A stretch of DNA of 64,000 nt, taken from the NCBI GenBank assembly GCA_019752335.1, contig JAIEMJ010000003.1, positions 1 through 64,000 on the forward strand. Direction: 5' to 3'. Positions 34,144 to 43,660 of the stretch are shown one piece after another. The notes under the pieces are model-generated. The model was not told the origin of the DNA. It did not search any database and saw only the letters and a list, made by a program, of their open reading frames with translations. How positions within the stretch are numbered: position 1 is the stretch's first letter; every line of letters begins with the position of its first letter. The translations under genes and the position numbers were made by a program. The stretch is from Bryobacteraceae bacterium (GTDB lineage: Bacteria > Acidobacteriota > Terriglobia > Bryobacterales > Bryobacteraceae).

Positions 34144-36990
34144 GTGAAGCGACAAGTCTGTGAACTTTTTGCGAGTTTACTCGTTGCCGCGGTCTGTGCG
34201 TTTAGCCAGAGCGCCGCAATCAATGGCGAACTAGCGGGTTTGGTGGTTGACTCGTCTGGAGCGGCCGTTGTCAATGCAGCGGTGCGAGCGACGAATCTCG
34301 ATACGGGATATACGCAGATGGCAACGACTACCGCTGCTGGTCTCTACCGACTGGCAGTACTCCCGCTCGGAAACTATGCGCTGAGGGTCGAAGCCAGCGG
34401 ATTTGCTCGCTATGAGCAGTCTGGCATTATTGTTCGCGCGGGGACAACGCGAACCGTGGATGTACGGATGCAGGTCGCAACTGTCACCGGCGAGATTGAG
34501 GTCACTGCCGACGCGGCCGTGACGGACCCGGCACGGACCGACCAGGGCAATACGTTGTCTCCGAACGCGGTATTAAACCTTCCGCTGGTGTCGCGTAATC
34601 CCTTTAACTTTATCCTGCAGCAACCGAATGTGAGCGGACACCCAAACACTGAATTTGGTGTTCCAAGGAAGGTAAATGCGAATGGCTTCAGCGGTCGCAT
34701 CAACTACCAGCTCGATGGGAGCAGCAACGTCCAGACCGACCGCGCCGGCATTCGGCTCCTTCCCATTTCCCAAACATGGGTGCAGGAAGTTCAGACAATT
34801 AACAACGGGTTCGCGCCGGAGTTCGGGAATACGATTGGAACCTTCTTTAACACCGTCACCCGATCCGGCACTAATGGTCTTCACGGCGAAGGCGCATACT
34901 TCTTCAGAAGAACGCCGATGAGCGCGCGGCCGGCATTGCTGCCCGCGGGGCAGCCGACACCCGAAACCAACGTCGACACCGCGTTCGCGGATGTAGGGGG
35001 CCCGCTGATCAAAGATCGTATGTTTTTATTCTCCGGTTATGAACGCGTGAACCGCGATCTGCCGGCCCCGGTCACCGTATCTCCGGCGGTACTTGCGCAG
35101 TTGGGACTGCCTCGCGACTTCGCGGATGCCATTCCTTTCTCGCAAAAGGTATCGTTCTTTATCGCAAAACTCGACTGGCTACTCACCACCAACCACCGCA
35201 TCGCGATTCGATACAACGGACACCGAAACGATTCACCATTCAATAGTTCGATTATTGGGGGCCAGTATTTACGCGATCGAACGTTTGAGTTTGTCGACCG
35301 CTCACACGGCGGTGCCGTTCAACTTGTGAGTATCATCTCCCCCGGAGTCATCAATGAACTGCGCCTCCAAGTGCCCTTCCGCAGCCAAGCACAGAATCGG
35401 TTCGCCTCCACTGGCAGCGGCCCGGCCATCTCGATACCCGGAATCGCCCACTTTGGTAATTCTCTGGACGTAGGGTTCCGTTTTGAGGAAATGACTCCAG
35501 AACTGAGTGAACACTTGAGCGTGAATACGGCTCGCCACGCCTTGAAGTTCGGCGGTAGTCTTCGCCCCATTCGCGATACGCAAGTTCAACCCTCGGCCGC
35601 ACTCTATACCTTTCCGACAATCGCCGCTTATCAAGCCGCTCGTCAGGGAATCAATCCTCGCGCCTACGCCAGCTTTGTCCAATCGGTTGGAGAGCCTTCC
35701 ATGCGGTACAACTCTCTCTTCGGAGGAGTTTATGCTCAGGACACTTGGAAACCACGCGCGAATGTCACCGTGACGTACGGAGTTCGCTACGATATCTATC
35801 GCCCGCCAACGGCTAACGCGGCGTCACCGTTCGAGTACTCAACGAGCTTTCGAACAGATCGGAACAACATAGCCCCTCGCGTCGGCATCGCCGTTGCGCG
35901 TGGAAAAACTGTTGTGCGCGCGAGCGGCGGAATTTTCTTTGATCCCTTCCAAACCGATCTCTACCGGCGAGCACTGCTGAACAACGGGACACCGGCCTAC
36001 TTCGCGATCGCAGCAACGCCGCAACTTCCGTTCGCTCCACCTTTTCCTACGGTTCTTGCGGGTGTCCCGCCCAGCTTCCCACTCGGGATTCAAGACGTCA
36101 CCACCGTAAGCCCAGACTTCGCCACGCTCTACTCCATCAACTCAACACTTTCGGTCACCCGCGAGATTGCCGCGGATCTTGTGTTCAGTGCAACGTATCT
36201 ATTTACCCGCGGAAACCGGCTGCCGGTTTTTCGCAATATCAATCTCGTTCCTTCGGGGCAAGTCCTTCCCGATGGCCGACCTGTATTTGGGTCCGCACGC
36301 CTCTTTCCCGGCTTTGCAAACATTCTTGCTGCGGAGTCCGTGGGGCAGTCCACCTATAACGGACTGACCTTTATGCTGACGCGGCGATTCTCATCGGGTT
36401 TCGAGCTCCTCGGCACCTATACGTGGTCGCACGCCATTGACGATGCCCCCGAGCAGAACAACATCGACAGTCCGAATTTCCTCCCTTCGGACCCCACCAA
36501 CCGGCGGCGGGACCGAGGCAATTCACTGAGCGATCGACGGCATGTCTTCAACGGCAACCTGGTTTACGCGCCCACTTTCAGCTCCGGCAATCGAGCCATG
36601 CGGTATCTCCTGAATGGCAACCGGCTCGCCATCATCGCCCGGATTCAAAGCGGGGATGTGTTCAATATGGGGAGCAATCGCATTTTGAACGGTGATGCAT
36701 CTACAGGAAGCACCTTCCAACGGCCGCTGTTCGTTGGCCGCAATACCTTGCGGGCGCCGCGCACCTCGGAATTCAATATCCGCTACACCCGAATCATTCC
36801 GCTTGGCGAGCGGATGCGCTTCGAACTGATCGCCGAGTCGACAAATGTGTTCAATCGGACGAATGTCGTTGGCGTGAATTCAACTGCTATCGTGGATCCC
36901 CTCGGAAACATCCTTGCCTGGCCAACATTGGACTGGACTGCCGCCCTCGATCAGCGGCTAGTGCAACTGGGCGTTAGGTTCAGCTTTTGA
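34144..36990 (+). CDS. TonB-dependent receptor with carboxypeptidase-regulatory-like N-terminal domain
   Basis: A GTG start at 34144 with GGAGGTGA upstream gives MKRQVCELFASLLVAAVCAF (signal peptide) and 948 residues. A CarboxypepD_reg-like domain (about 26-110: NGELAGLVVDSSGAAVVNAA) precedes the plug and a large barrel ending in LDQRLVQLGVRFSF with a terminal Phe. Receptors of this type are numerous in Acidobacteriota and carry oligosaccharides or other large substrates; no classic SusD partner is adjacent. It follows the S41-like gene by 73 nt on the same strand and may belong to the sigma-CHAT operon. That would make it the possible output or sensor. Confidence 0.87.
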   Translation: MKRQVCELFASLLVAAVCAFSQSAAINGELAGLVVDSSGAAVVNAAVRATNLDTGYTQMATTTAAGLYRLAVLPLGNYALRVEASGFARYEQSGIIVRAGTTRTVDVRMQVATVTGEIEVTADAAVTDPARTDQGNTLSPNAVLNLPLVSRNPFNFILQQPNVSGHPNTEFGVPRKVNANGFSGRINYQLDGSSNVQTDRAGIRLLPISQTWVQEVQTINNGFAPEFGNTIGTFFNTVTRSGTNGLHGEGAYFFRRTPMSARPALLPAGQPTPETNVDTAFADVGGPLIKDRMFLFSGYERVNRDLPAPVTVSPAVLAQLGLPRDFADAIPFSQKVSFFIAKLDWLLTTNHRIAIRYNGHRNDSPFNSSIIGGQYLRDRTFEFVDRSHGGAVQLVSIISPGVINELRLQVPFRSQAQNRFASTGSGPAISIPGIAHFGNSLDVGFRFEEMTPELSEHLSVNTARHALKFGGSLRPIRDTQVQPSAALYTFPTIAAYQAARQGINPRAYASFVQSVGEPSMRYNSLFGGVYAQDTWKPRANVTVTYGVRYDIYRPPTANAASPFEYSTSFRTDRNNIAPRVGIAVARGKTVVRASGGIFFDPFQTDLYRRALLNNGTPAYFAIAATPQLPFAPPFPTVLAGVPPSFPLGIQDVTTVSPDFATLYSINSTLSVTREIAADLVFSATYLFTRGNRLPVFRNINLVPSGQVLPDGRPVFGSARLFPGFANILAAESVGQSTYNGLTFMLTRRFSSGFELLGTYTWSHAIDDAPEQNNIDSPNFLPSDPTNRRRDRGNSLSDRRHVFNGNLVYAPTFSSGNRAMRYLLNGNRLAIIARIQSGDVFNMGSNRILNGDASTGSTFQRPLFVGRNTLRAPRTSEFNIRYTRIIPLGERMRFELIAESTNVFNRTNVVGVNSTAIVDPLGNILAWPTLDWTAALDQRLVQLGVRFSF

Positions 36991-37026
36991 TGCCGGCGAC
37001 AGAGTCGCGAAGGCGGCGGTCCCGAG

Positions 37027-38010
37027 CTACCGCTCCCTCAACGTTCTCGTTTGTTTCTTGATAGTGCTGCCGATGACTAAGTTCGTGATCAGGACCTTCC
37101 CGCTGCTTGCGACGACAACATGCAACCGGTCCTTACCCACAAGCGCTTCGAACCGTTGCACCGTATCCTCGGAAGAAACCAAGTAGTGACGCCCATCGCC
37201 GAGCCAAAGATGACGAAACTCGGGATCATCAATGAACACGTCGGGTGCGCCAGATGCGTAAGAACCATACTCCGAGTTCATCACGCGTCCGTTCAGGAGC
37301 TTCGCTGGCTGATTCGAATAGAACAATCGGGATGAGACCGCGAAGTATTGATCGTCAACGATGAGTTGTCCTGGCGGGGATTCTTTCAGCGCTGCAGCCA
37401 AGGCGTGAGATCCCATGTGTGGATCGAAGGTGATCAAGGCAGTTCGAGCCGCGTGAAAGAAAACGACCATCATTGCAACGATTGCGATGGCCGCGTGATT
37501 CACACGTCGAATGAACATGCCCGCTGCTCCGACAAGGCACGCCAAAGCTGCGAGCAACAATGGCAGGCGAAGGTAGGCAAGTGCCTCGATGGTCAGATCT
37601 CGCATGTGGCCGAGTGCCATTGTGTACAGGCCGGGTTTTTGTCGAGTGCGGAGGTTAAGTCTCCCGGTGTAGCCGTATTGCGTACCGCAATGAGAATTGC
37701 GAGGATCGCGACAAGGCCAAGAGCCGCGACACCACTCACGACCCGCGTAGCTTGTTTCTGGACTCGTTCCGAAGCGGAGGCAATGGCGGAGCCCAAAAGA
37801 AGCGCCAATGCTGGATAGGCGGGGAGTGTGTAGTACTCGAGCCGGGTCGAAATACAGAAGAACAACACAACTGTGCCAGCCCAGCACGCGGCAAGCAAGC
37901 GCGTGCGAGACGCGCGATCCTGGCCCGAATAGTCAAGCTGCCTCAAGCCAACAGAGTAGACGCTCCAAGGGAAAAACCAGCAGAGAAACGATTCGACAAC
38001 TGCCGTCTTA
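37027..38010 (-). pseudogene. ArnT/PMT-like membrane glycosyltransferase, 5'-truncated and frameshifted
   Basis: Two frames together encode the C-terminal half of a GT-83-like transferase. The first contains ESFLCWFFPWSVYSVGLRQL and FCISTRLEYYTLPAYPALAL, matching the conserved region of lipid A aminoarabinose-type transferases. The second begins at about 37635 with GLYTMALGHMRDLTIEALAY and runs to a stop at 37027. The frame change near 37625 breaks the gene. The N-terminal catalytic loops are absent. Family members move a sugar from a polyprenyl carrier onto an acceptor on the outer face of the inner membrane; this copy cannot. Confidence 0.72.
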
Positions 38011-38343
38011 GCGATCGTACGATGTGCGATGTGCGTAGAGATTCCTCTTGATTTCGTCCGTTAATAGGAAGAGTCTTGACGTACTCGCTTTCCCTACAGG
38101 ACTTCACGGTTTTCGCTCGGGGGTTCCGGACCACCAGTTCCTGGCAACCGGTGATGCTGTCGTAGCGATTGCAAGCCACGCGCGGGCCTGCCGCTCGTCT
38201 TCGCACGACGGCGGGAATGACGGCGCGCAACTTGTCTTGAAGGGCACACGGTCTTTGCGCCGACTAGATGCGGATGTTTTTCTTATGTTAGTAACGTGAC
38301 AGCCTCAAGCCATTTGAGGCGCCGCCTTAATGGCCGTCTGCTA
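38011..38343. other. Intergenic stretch
   Basis: No intact frame is seen. The sequence may contain decayed 5' coding sequence of the glycosyltransferase (a YVKTLPINGRNQE-like piece on the minus strand). Near the receptor stop there are short GC-rich complementary pieces (CCTCAAGCCATTTGAGGC at 38304-38321, arms of about 7 bases), a possible terminator hairpin. Confidence 0.4.
38304..38321 (-). terminator. Possible terminator hairpin of the receptor gene
   Basis: The inverted repeat GCCTCAAG...TTTGAGGC lies 23 nt past the receptor stop at 38344 on the minus strand. The loop is short and the following bases are not strongly T-rich, so it may be a weak or bidirectional terminator. Confidence 0.35.
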
Positions 38344-41300
38344 TCAGAAGCGCAAGCGAAGTGTCATTTGCATGGTGCGTGGCCCACCGGATTGAAACGC
38401 CGGCGCGGCACCGCTTCCTGGGGCGCCATTGCCCAGCCGTAGATTCAACATGGATGCCGATTCGCCGAAGAGGGGATTGTTGAGAAAGCGAATTGGGTCG
38501 GAAAGAGCAGGACGATTCAGCAGGTTGAAAATCTCTGCACGAAACTCAATTGCGCCCTTGGCTGGAAGTGAGAACGCCCGGTGCAACGCCACATCGAGTT
38601 GCGACATGCCGAAGCCACGGACTGAATTCCGTCCTAAATTCCCTTGATCTGTCGTTGCGGCAAACGCTCGTGGATTCAGACGCTGCCCGCCGGGCGCAGC
38701 GGTATCGGATACCCAAATGGCAGTGCGATACACTCGATCAGGCCGGAAGACATCCGCAAAACCCGCCCCCACGGTGTTGTCGGAGTTCAACACATCAATC
38801 GGAAAACCTGTGCGGACGCGAAAAATGCCGTCAATGGACCAAGCGCCCAAAACGCGTCCGCGGCCGTGGAGACGCGAAAGACTCTGAGAGAACGCGAGAG
38901 CGGCCGAGTGCCGTACATCGAAATCGGAAGATCCCCGGCTGTTTCTGACAGAAGCGTCGGAGTGATACCAGAACTGAGCGGAGTCCGTCGAGCCGTTGTC
39001 GATGGAATGCGACCAGACGTATGATCCGAGGATTTGAGAGCCGGGGAACAACGTACCTCGGTATTGCAACTGTAACGAATTGTAGCTTGAAGCGCCATGA
39101 TTCGTCGCCTCAACGATCTGAAGAGCCGAACTACTCGCGGGAGAGAGCTCTCTTCGGAGCAGCGTGGTACTTTTCGAACCGACGTAGCTTATCGACAGAA
39201 CGTTTCGTTGGGCCCACGCGCGCTCCAGGCTCACATTCCATAGCCAAACGGACGGCACGCGAAGATCCGTCGAGTAGTCGGAGACGGATATCGCGGGAAA
39301 CGGAACCGGGGGCTGGTTCTGATACGGAAGTCCTTGATTAGACTGCCACGCGTTATAGGGTCCGCCGTTGATCCCATCAGTGGACGCACCGAAGTCAGGA
39401 ACAAAGTACCTGCCGAATGCGGAGCGCAACAAGGTTCGGCCATCTCCGGTCAGCGCAAGAACAGCCGTCAAACGTGGGGCTACGGTGGAGTACCGCATAG
39501 ACCAGGCAGGTTTGAAAAGAAGGTCGCCCTCAGCAGGACCCTGGAAAACGCTTGGCCGGCTCGCCACCATCGGCGGAGGGTTCAACTCCCAGCGAAGCCC
39601 GGCAGTCAAAGCCACTCGCGCCGACGGGCGCCAGGTATCCTGCAGGAAGCTGGACGATGTGTGCAATGTAGTTGCGACAGGAACAGTGCCGATAATCGTT
39701 GCACTAAAGTCGCCGTTTAGCGCAACCTCGATATTTGGGGCGGCCAGCGCAACGTTCATCTCAGGTCCCTTCCGCTGCGGAGTGAGCTGTCGATAGTCGG
39801 CGCCGGTCCGAATCTGATGTGCTCCATAGAGGATCGTCGTGTTCGCAACGAACTGCCACTGCGTCTGGCTATTGGAGCCAGTGGTACCGACCGCCAGTTG
39901 TTCGATGCCACCGATCGCAACGCGTGCGTACGATTCGCACGGAGCGAAGGGGCCCAACACCGTGGCATTCACAAAACAGTGCGCGAGTTCCAGGCCTGTG
40001 GTATGCCGCCACACCGAGGCCGCCTGCGTCGTCGAGCGGTTGATCCGAAAGTCATTTGTGATTGACGGCCGTTGGTTCATTGTCAGGCCCAGCGTCAGAG
40101 ATTGCGTTCGGAGATGAATATTGTTGATCTGGGAAGATCCAAATTGACTCGCCGACGCGGAGTCACTGTACCGCCCAAAAAGTACCAGCCCATGCCTGAT
40201 GGAATGATCGATGCGTAGGCTCCCGACATTCAATCCAGAGGGACGAGTTGTCGATCCGTTCCATTCGGCAACACCCGCACCCAAATCAGTGCCGTTGGGA
40301 GCAGGAAAGGCGTCAAGCAAAGCGCGGATCGGTCCTTGAGCCGTCGCACGAGATGCGAGGGAGGGGACGGTGCTGCGCCACGTATAAGATTGATGAAGAC
40401 GGAGTTGTTCGTAGGAAAGAAATAGGAATGTGCGCTCTTTGCGAATCGGGCCCCCGAAGCTAGTTGCAATGTCCAGCATGCGGAGCGGAGCTCGTGAATC
40501 CCCTTTGCGGTTTGCGAACCAGTCGTTCGCATCCAGAACTTCGTTGCGCATCGTAGTCGAGAACGTTCCATGCCACTGAGGTGAGCCCGAACGGCTGGTT
40601 AGAGCGATGTGGCCGCCTGACGATCGACCTGATTCCTGAGGCGAACTTGCCGAACGAAACTGAAAATCATTCAATCCGTCGAGCGAAGTGATACTGTGCA
40701 GTGTTCCGAACGCGGTCATAGTGGGTAGAGATCCGCCCGCGATCTGCGCCGGAATGCCTCCGCCGCTGAGCGCGAGATTGGCGCTAACGCCGTCGACTGA
40801 GAAGTAGTTCGTGTTGGGGCGCTGCCCATTTACGGAAAATTGGCCTGCTTCGCCCAAAGTTGCTGGAGTGGTCACACTGCCGGAGGCAAGGGCAAGCAGG
40901 CTTGCCACGTCTCGACCATTCAGGGGCAAATGCTCCAACCACTCCCGGCCAAGCTGCGTTTCGAGCGCTCCATCTGTAGTGTTCAGAAGAGGCGGATCAT
41001 CACGCACCGTAATCACTTCTTTGAAATCCCCAACGTGCATTTCGAAGTCCAGCCGCGCGGAGTGCGACGAGTCGACCGTAACACCGAACCGCACCAAGGT
41101 TCGGAATCCGGGTTTCATCACAGTGATCTTATAGATGCCTGGCGGCAGATACGGTGCCTCATAGATCCCGTTGTCTGCAGAACGCAAGCGCTGAACGAAC
41201 CCTGTTTGCTCATTAAAAATGGTGATGTTCGCGTCCAGTATGACTGCGTGCGTCTCGTCGTGGATCACACCCATGATTGCAGTTCCCTGCTGGCCGGCGG

Positions 41301-41352
41301 CGATCGAAATCGCCATGGTCACCAATAAGATGCGAACCACAAGATGTCTCAT
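38344..41352 (-). CDS. TonB-dependent receptor, carboxypeptidase-regulatory-like type
   Basis: The ATG at 41352 opens a 1002-residue protein with signal peptide MRHLVVRILLVTMAISIAAG. A CarboxypepD_reg-like domain (TAIMGVIHDETHAVILDANI, DNGIYEAPYLPPGIYKITVM), a plug domain (RPNTNYFSVDGVSANLALSG) and a barrel follow. The barrel ends FQSGGPRTMQMTLRLRF with the expected terminal Phe. Nothing indicates damage. It is transcribed alone. It resembles the receptor at 34144 in layout but differs clearly in sequence, so the two are not recent copies. Substrate is unknown. Confidence 0.9.
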   Translation of the reverse strand: MRHLVVRILLVTMAISIAAGQQGTAIMGVIHDETHAVILDANITIFNEQTGFVQRLRSADNGIYEAPYLPPGIYKITVMKPGFRTLVRFGVTVDSSHSARLDFEMHVGDFKEVITVRDDPPLLNTTDGALETQLGREWLEHLPLNGRDVASLLALASGSVTTPATLGEAGQFSVNGQRPNTNYFSVDGVSANLALSGGGIPAQIAGGSLPTMTAFGTLHSITSLDGLNDFQFRSASSPQESGRSSGGHIALTSRSGSPQWHGTFSTTMRNEVLDANDWFANRKGDSRAPLRMLDIATSFGGPIRKERTFLFLSYEQLRLHQSYTWRSTVPSLASRATAQGPIRALLDAFPAPNGTDLGAGVAEWNGSTTRPSGLNVGSLRIDHSIRHGLVLFGRYSDSASASQFGSSQINNIHLRTQSLTLGLTMNQRPSITNDFRINRSTTQAASVWRHTTGLELAHCFVNATVLGPFAPCESYARVAIGGIEQLAVGTTGSNSQTQWQFVANTTILYGAHQIRTGADYRQLTPQRKGPEMNVALAAPNIEVALNGDFSATIIGTVPVATTLHTSSSFLQDTWRPSARVALTAGLRWELNPPPMVASRPSVFQGPAEGDLLFKPAWSMRYSTVAPRLTAVLALTGDGRTLLRSAFGRYFVPDFGASTDGINGGPYNAWQSNQGLPYQNQPPVPFPAISVSDYSTDLRVPSVWLWNVSLERAWAQRNVLSISYVGSKSTTLLRRELSPASSSALQIVEATNHGASSYNSLQLQYRGTLFPGSQILGSYVWSHSIDNGSTDSAQFWYHSDASVRNSRGSSDFDVRHSAALAFSQSLSRLHGRGRVLGAWSIDGIFRVRTGFPIDVLNSDNTVGAGFADVFRPDRVYRTAIWVSDTAAPGGQRLNPRAFAATTDQGNLGRNSVRGFGMSQLDVALHRAFSLPAKGAIEFRAEIFNLLNRPALSDPIRFLNNPLFGESASMLNLRLGNGAPGSGAAPAFQSGGPRTMQMTLRLRF

Positions 41353-41564
41353 TGTGCATGCTGCTGGCGGGCGTGAAGGCTGGCCGTACCTGGGTGAGGT
41401 CCGATCATGAGAATATGATCACACTCTTGAACGTTCATCGGAGCGTTGGTCGCACCTCCTCCAGCTCCGCAAGCAGGTGCAGACCCATGCGCCGGAACCG
41501 AATGAGGGACGTCGAACACCTTTTCTCGGGTACAACGGGGGATTCAACGAGTCGTGAGGCGCAT

Positions 41565-41672
41565 AACTTTCCCCAGAATGTACAAGCCACTCGACCGGAC
41601 GAGGTGTAAACTTCTGGGCGGGACTAAGGCGTTTAACCCTATGAAAAGAGTTGCTTCATGGGACTGTATTCT
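41565..41672 (+). repeat. Hairpin-forming dispersed intergenic repeat, copy 1
   Basis: The copy starts AACTTTCCCCAGAATGTACA and later holds GGTGTAAACTTCTGGGCGGG, so CCCAGAA can pair with TTCTGGG around an inner arm CACTCG/CGAGGTG. After the stem come GAAAAGAGTTGCTTCATGGG and ACTGTATTCT, which match copy 2. The conserved primary blocks and hairpin suggest either a structured RNA or a small mobile repeat. Confidence 0.6.
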
Positions 41673-41826
41673 CCCTCGGTCCTCGTCTCCCTGGCAGCCG
41701 CCGCACCTCCGACGGCCGCTGCCAGGATTATGACCTAGCGACGCAAGTCCCCCGTCATGGGAGTTCCGACAGCCGGTGTGGCTTCTGACCGCCGGTCGGT
41801 TAGATTGCGGAATTAGTCCTGCAGTT

Positions 41827-41940
41827 CACTTTTCCCCAGATTCCACAAGCGGCTTGGCCCGGAAGGGTGTAAGCTTCTGGTTGTAAAGCTGCAGCACCGA
41901 GGCCCCTCGTGAAAGGAATGCCCCATGGGATCTGTCTTCT
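41827..41940 (+). repeat. Hairpin-forming dispersed intergenic repeat, copy 2
   Basis: The copy reads ACTTTTCCCCAGATTCCACA, then AAGGGTGTAAGCTTCTGGTT, then GAAAGGAATGCCCCATGGGA and TCTGTCTTCT. The outer stem is shorter (CCAGA/TCTGG) and the inner arm differs (CTTGG.../...AAGG), which looks like paired change relative to copy 1. It lies about 260 nt from copy 1. Confidence 0.6.
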
Positions 41941-42194
41941 TGCATGCGACCGGCCTTGGCGTGAACCTTCATCCTTCTGGCCCAACGACAACCGTTCGCA
42001 CGCTCTTGGTTTATCCTGGTCAACCTCGCGGTTTTCCCATGAGCCTTCGGCACCTGAGCGTCTCGTTCAAAGAACGTCGGACCAGCAAACCCCGCCGTCA
42101 GTGAGGGCCGAGGCGCAACCAGTTGCGGATGTGTTTGCATCCATGGCCCTATAAATACGACCTTTATGCTCGTAGAGACGTCGCGAGGAATATT

Positions 42195-42410
42195 ATGAAA
42201 GCCTCATCTACCACCAACACCCTACCGCCGGAAACTGCGATCGGATCGGAAGCTGGCGATCAGCAAAGAAGCAGAGATCCTATCGGTATTCACGAAAGTA
42301 TCGCGGCTCTTGCTTACCAGTTGTGGGAAGCGCGCGGCTGCCCAGAAGGTTCCCCTGAACAGGATTGGCATCGAGCGCAGCAGATGCTAGCCGCCGGCAC
42401 TCGCGACTAG
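42195..42410 (+). CDS. DUF2934-domain small protein
   Basis: ATG 42195 follows GCGAGGAA. The 71-residue product has a flexible Thr/Ser-rich start and the DUF2934 core IAALAYQLWEARGCPEGSPE then QDWHRAQQML. The family is widespread in Acidobacteriota and Proteobacteria and has no known function; the short conserved helix pair suggests a protein-binding module. No partner is evident in the next gene. Confidence 0.85.
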   Translation: MKASSTTNTLPPETAIGSEAGDQQRSRDPIGIHESIAALAYQLWEARGCPEGSPEQDWHRAQQMLAAGTRD

Positions 42411-42539
42411 CGTGACGAGCGAAACCCAGGGCTCTGACCTATCGAGAGCCAGTCCGCTGCGGCGGGGTTGCCGCACACTTGCGCCTTGCACGATGCGTGG
42501 CTTCGAGCCAACTTTCCTGTGGAGAAGCCTAGTATCACC

Positions 42540-42743
42540 ATGGACCTTGTAAAAATGTTGGACGAACTCAAGAATGAGCGAGCGCTGATCGAGACATCTA
42601 TCTTGGTTTTGGAGCGACTCGCGAGTGGTCATCCGAAGGCGAGAGGTCGGCCCCCTCGATGGTTGACCGATTTGAAGCAAAAACCTCGCGGCCGACCAAA
42701 AGGCTCCAAAAACAAACCGAAGGAAAACGCTTCTGTGGCTTGA
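42540..42743 (+). CDS. Small basic protein with two AT-hook-like motifs
   Basis: ATG 42540 gives 67 residues. The first half is a helix (MDLVKMLDELKNERALIETS); the second holds ARGRPPRWL and KPRGRPKGSKNKPK, which fit the AT-hook core (R/P)GRP. Such a protein would bind the minor groove of AT-rich DNA. Similar small proteins are common in soil Acidobacteriota genomes, but I know of no named function. It lies 129 nt after the DUF2934 gene and may be co-expressed. Confidence 0.62.
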   Translation: MDLVKMLDELKNERALIETSILVLERLASGHPKARGRPPRWLTDLKQKPRGRPKGSKNKPKENASVA

Positions 42744-42796
42744 TCCCTGCCAAGGGCAGAACGAAGAGGAAAAGTCACCTCTTCCCGCGAACGACG

Positions 42797-43456
42797 TCAG
42801 GGCACCATCGACTCGGCCATTGGCAAAAAGAGCCCGACTCTGGACGCCGACGCGACCACTGGACATCCTGCGCCCGGTGCGAGGACTAAAGAAGCAAAGG
42901 AGCCGGTGACACCGGCAGGCAGTGCAGGATTGACGTTGGGATTAATCGCCGCTGCAGCAATGGGCGTCAGAAGGTTTTGCGTAATCGCCTGGCAGGCAAT
43001 TGGATAGTCCCGGATCACTACTTGCAGAGTAGTCAGCTTGCCCTTTTGTGCTTCCGTGAGCATGTTTTGAATGGATGCAGCCGTTCTGGCCCGCTCCGCG
43101 TCGATATCACGACGAATCTGTTCGATTTCGGCATATCGTGCACCAATCGCAATTGGGTCGAGACTCGGACGACGCATTTCTTGAGCGAGTTCCACCTGAA
43201 GCTGGATTTGCCTCTGAGCCTTCGTTCCCAGGAGTTGCGTCAGTTGTTGGTTCAATGCATTGATCTGCGATGCCTGGGCGTCGGAAAGCCCTAAATATCC
43301 TTGGAGGGCGGCAGGAAGCTGCGGCCCTGCCGGGATGCTAGGGCTTGGCAAGCCAGGATTCTGGGCAGATCCTGTGGAGAACGTTAGAATCGCAAGCGCG
43401 AGCGAGAGGGCCAGCCGCACGAAAGAACTCATAGGTTTTGGGGATTCATCTTTCAT
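42797..43456 (-). CDS. Periplasmic Spy/LTXXQ-like protein of the ECF operon
   Basis: Taken from ATG 43456 (a second ATG at 43432 gives a cleaner signal peptide, MSSFVRLALSLALAILTFST). The mature part is helical with a Spy-like core (YLGLSDAQASQINALNQQLT, EMRRPSLDPIAIGARYAEIE, MLTEAQKGKLTTLQ), in which the last piece is the family's L-T-x-x-Q-like box. An unusual tail rich in Ala/Pro/Asn follows, with two Cys (about 165-220). Spy/CpxP-type proteins act as periplasmic chaperones or sensors in envelope stress. Co-location with an ECF sigma and its anti-sigma supports that. It lies about 200 nt past the anti-sigma gene. Confidence 0.75.
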   Translation of the reverse strand: MKDESPKPMSSFVRLALSLALAILTFSTGSAQNPGLPSPSIPAGPQLPAALQGYLGLSDAQASQINALNQQLTQLLGTKAQRQIQLQVELAQEMRRPSLDPIAIGARYAEIEQIRRDIDAERARTAASIQNMLTEAQKGKLTTLQVVIRDYPIACQAITQNLLTPIAAAAINPNVNPALPAGVTGSFASLVLAPGAGCPVVASASRVGLFLPMAESMVP

Positions 43457-43660
43457 CCAAAGTCTAATAAGATTAGGTGCTCGCCGCTGGTAGAATCCGG
43501 GAGAAAAGTGCGGTTTCCATGTGAGGGGTGCTGATCGGAAAACCGAACCCTGTTTCACGGTCCCGGTATCAATCCAGGGGCAGGGGCAAAAATCGCCACC
43601 CATTCTTATGCGGTCGCTGGCACCGGGGAGCGCCGACGAGGCATAACAGGGTTCTCAGTG

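Larger units (their letters stand above)
41353..42194. other. Long intergenic region holding two repeat copies
   Basis: There is no protein-coding gene that I can support. Two copies of the hairpin-forming repeat lie at 41565-41672 and 41827-41940. The left end should carry the promoter of the minus-strand receptor and the right end that of the DUF2934 gene. Confidence 0.55.
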
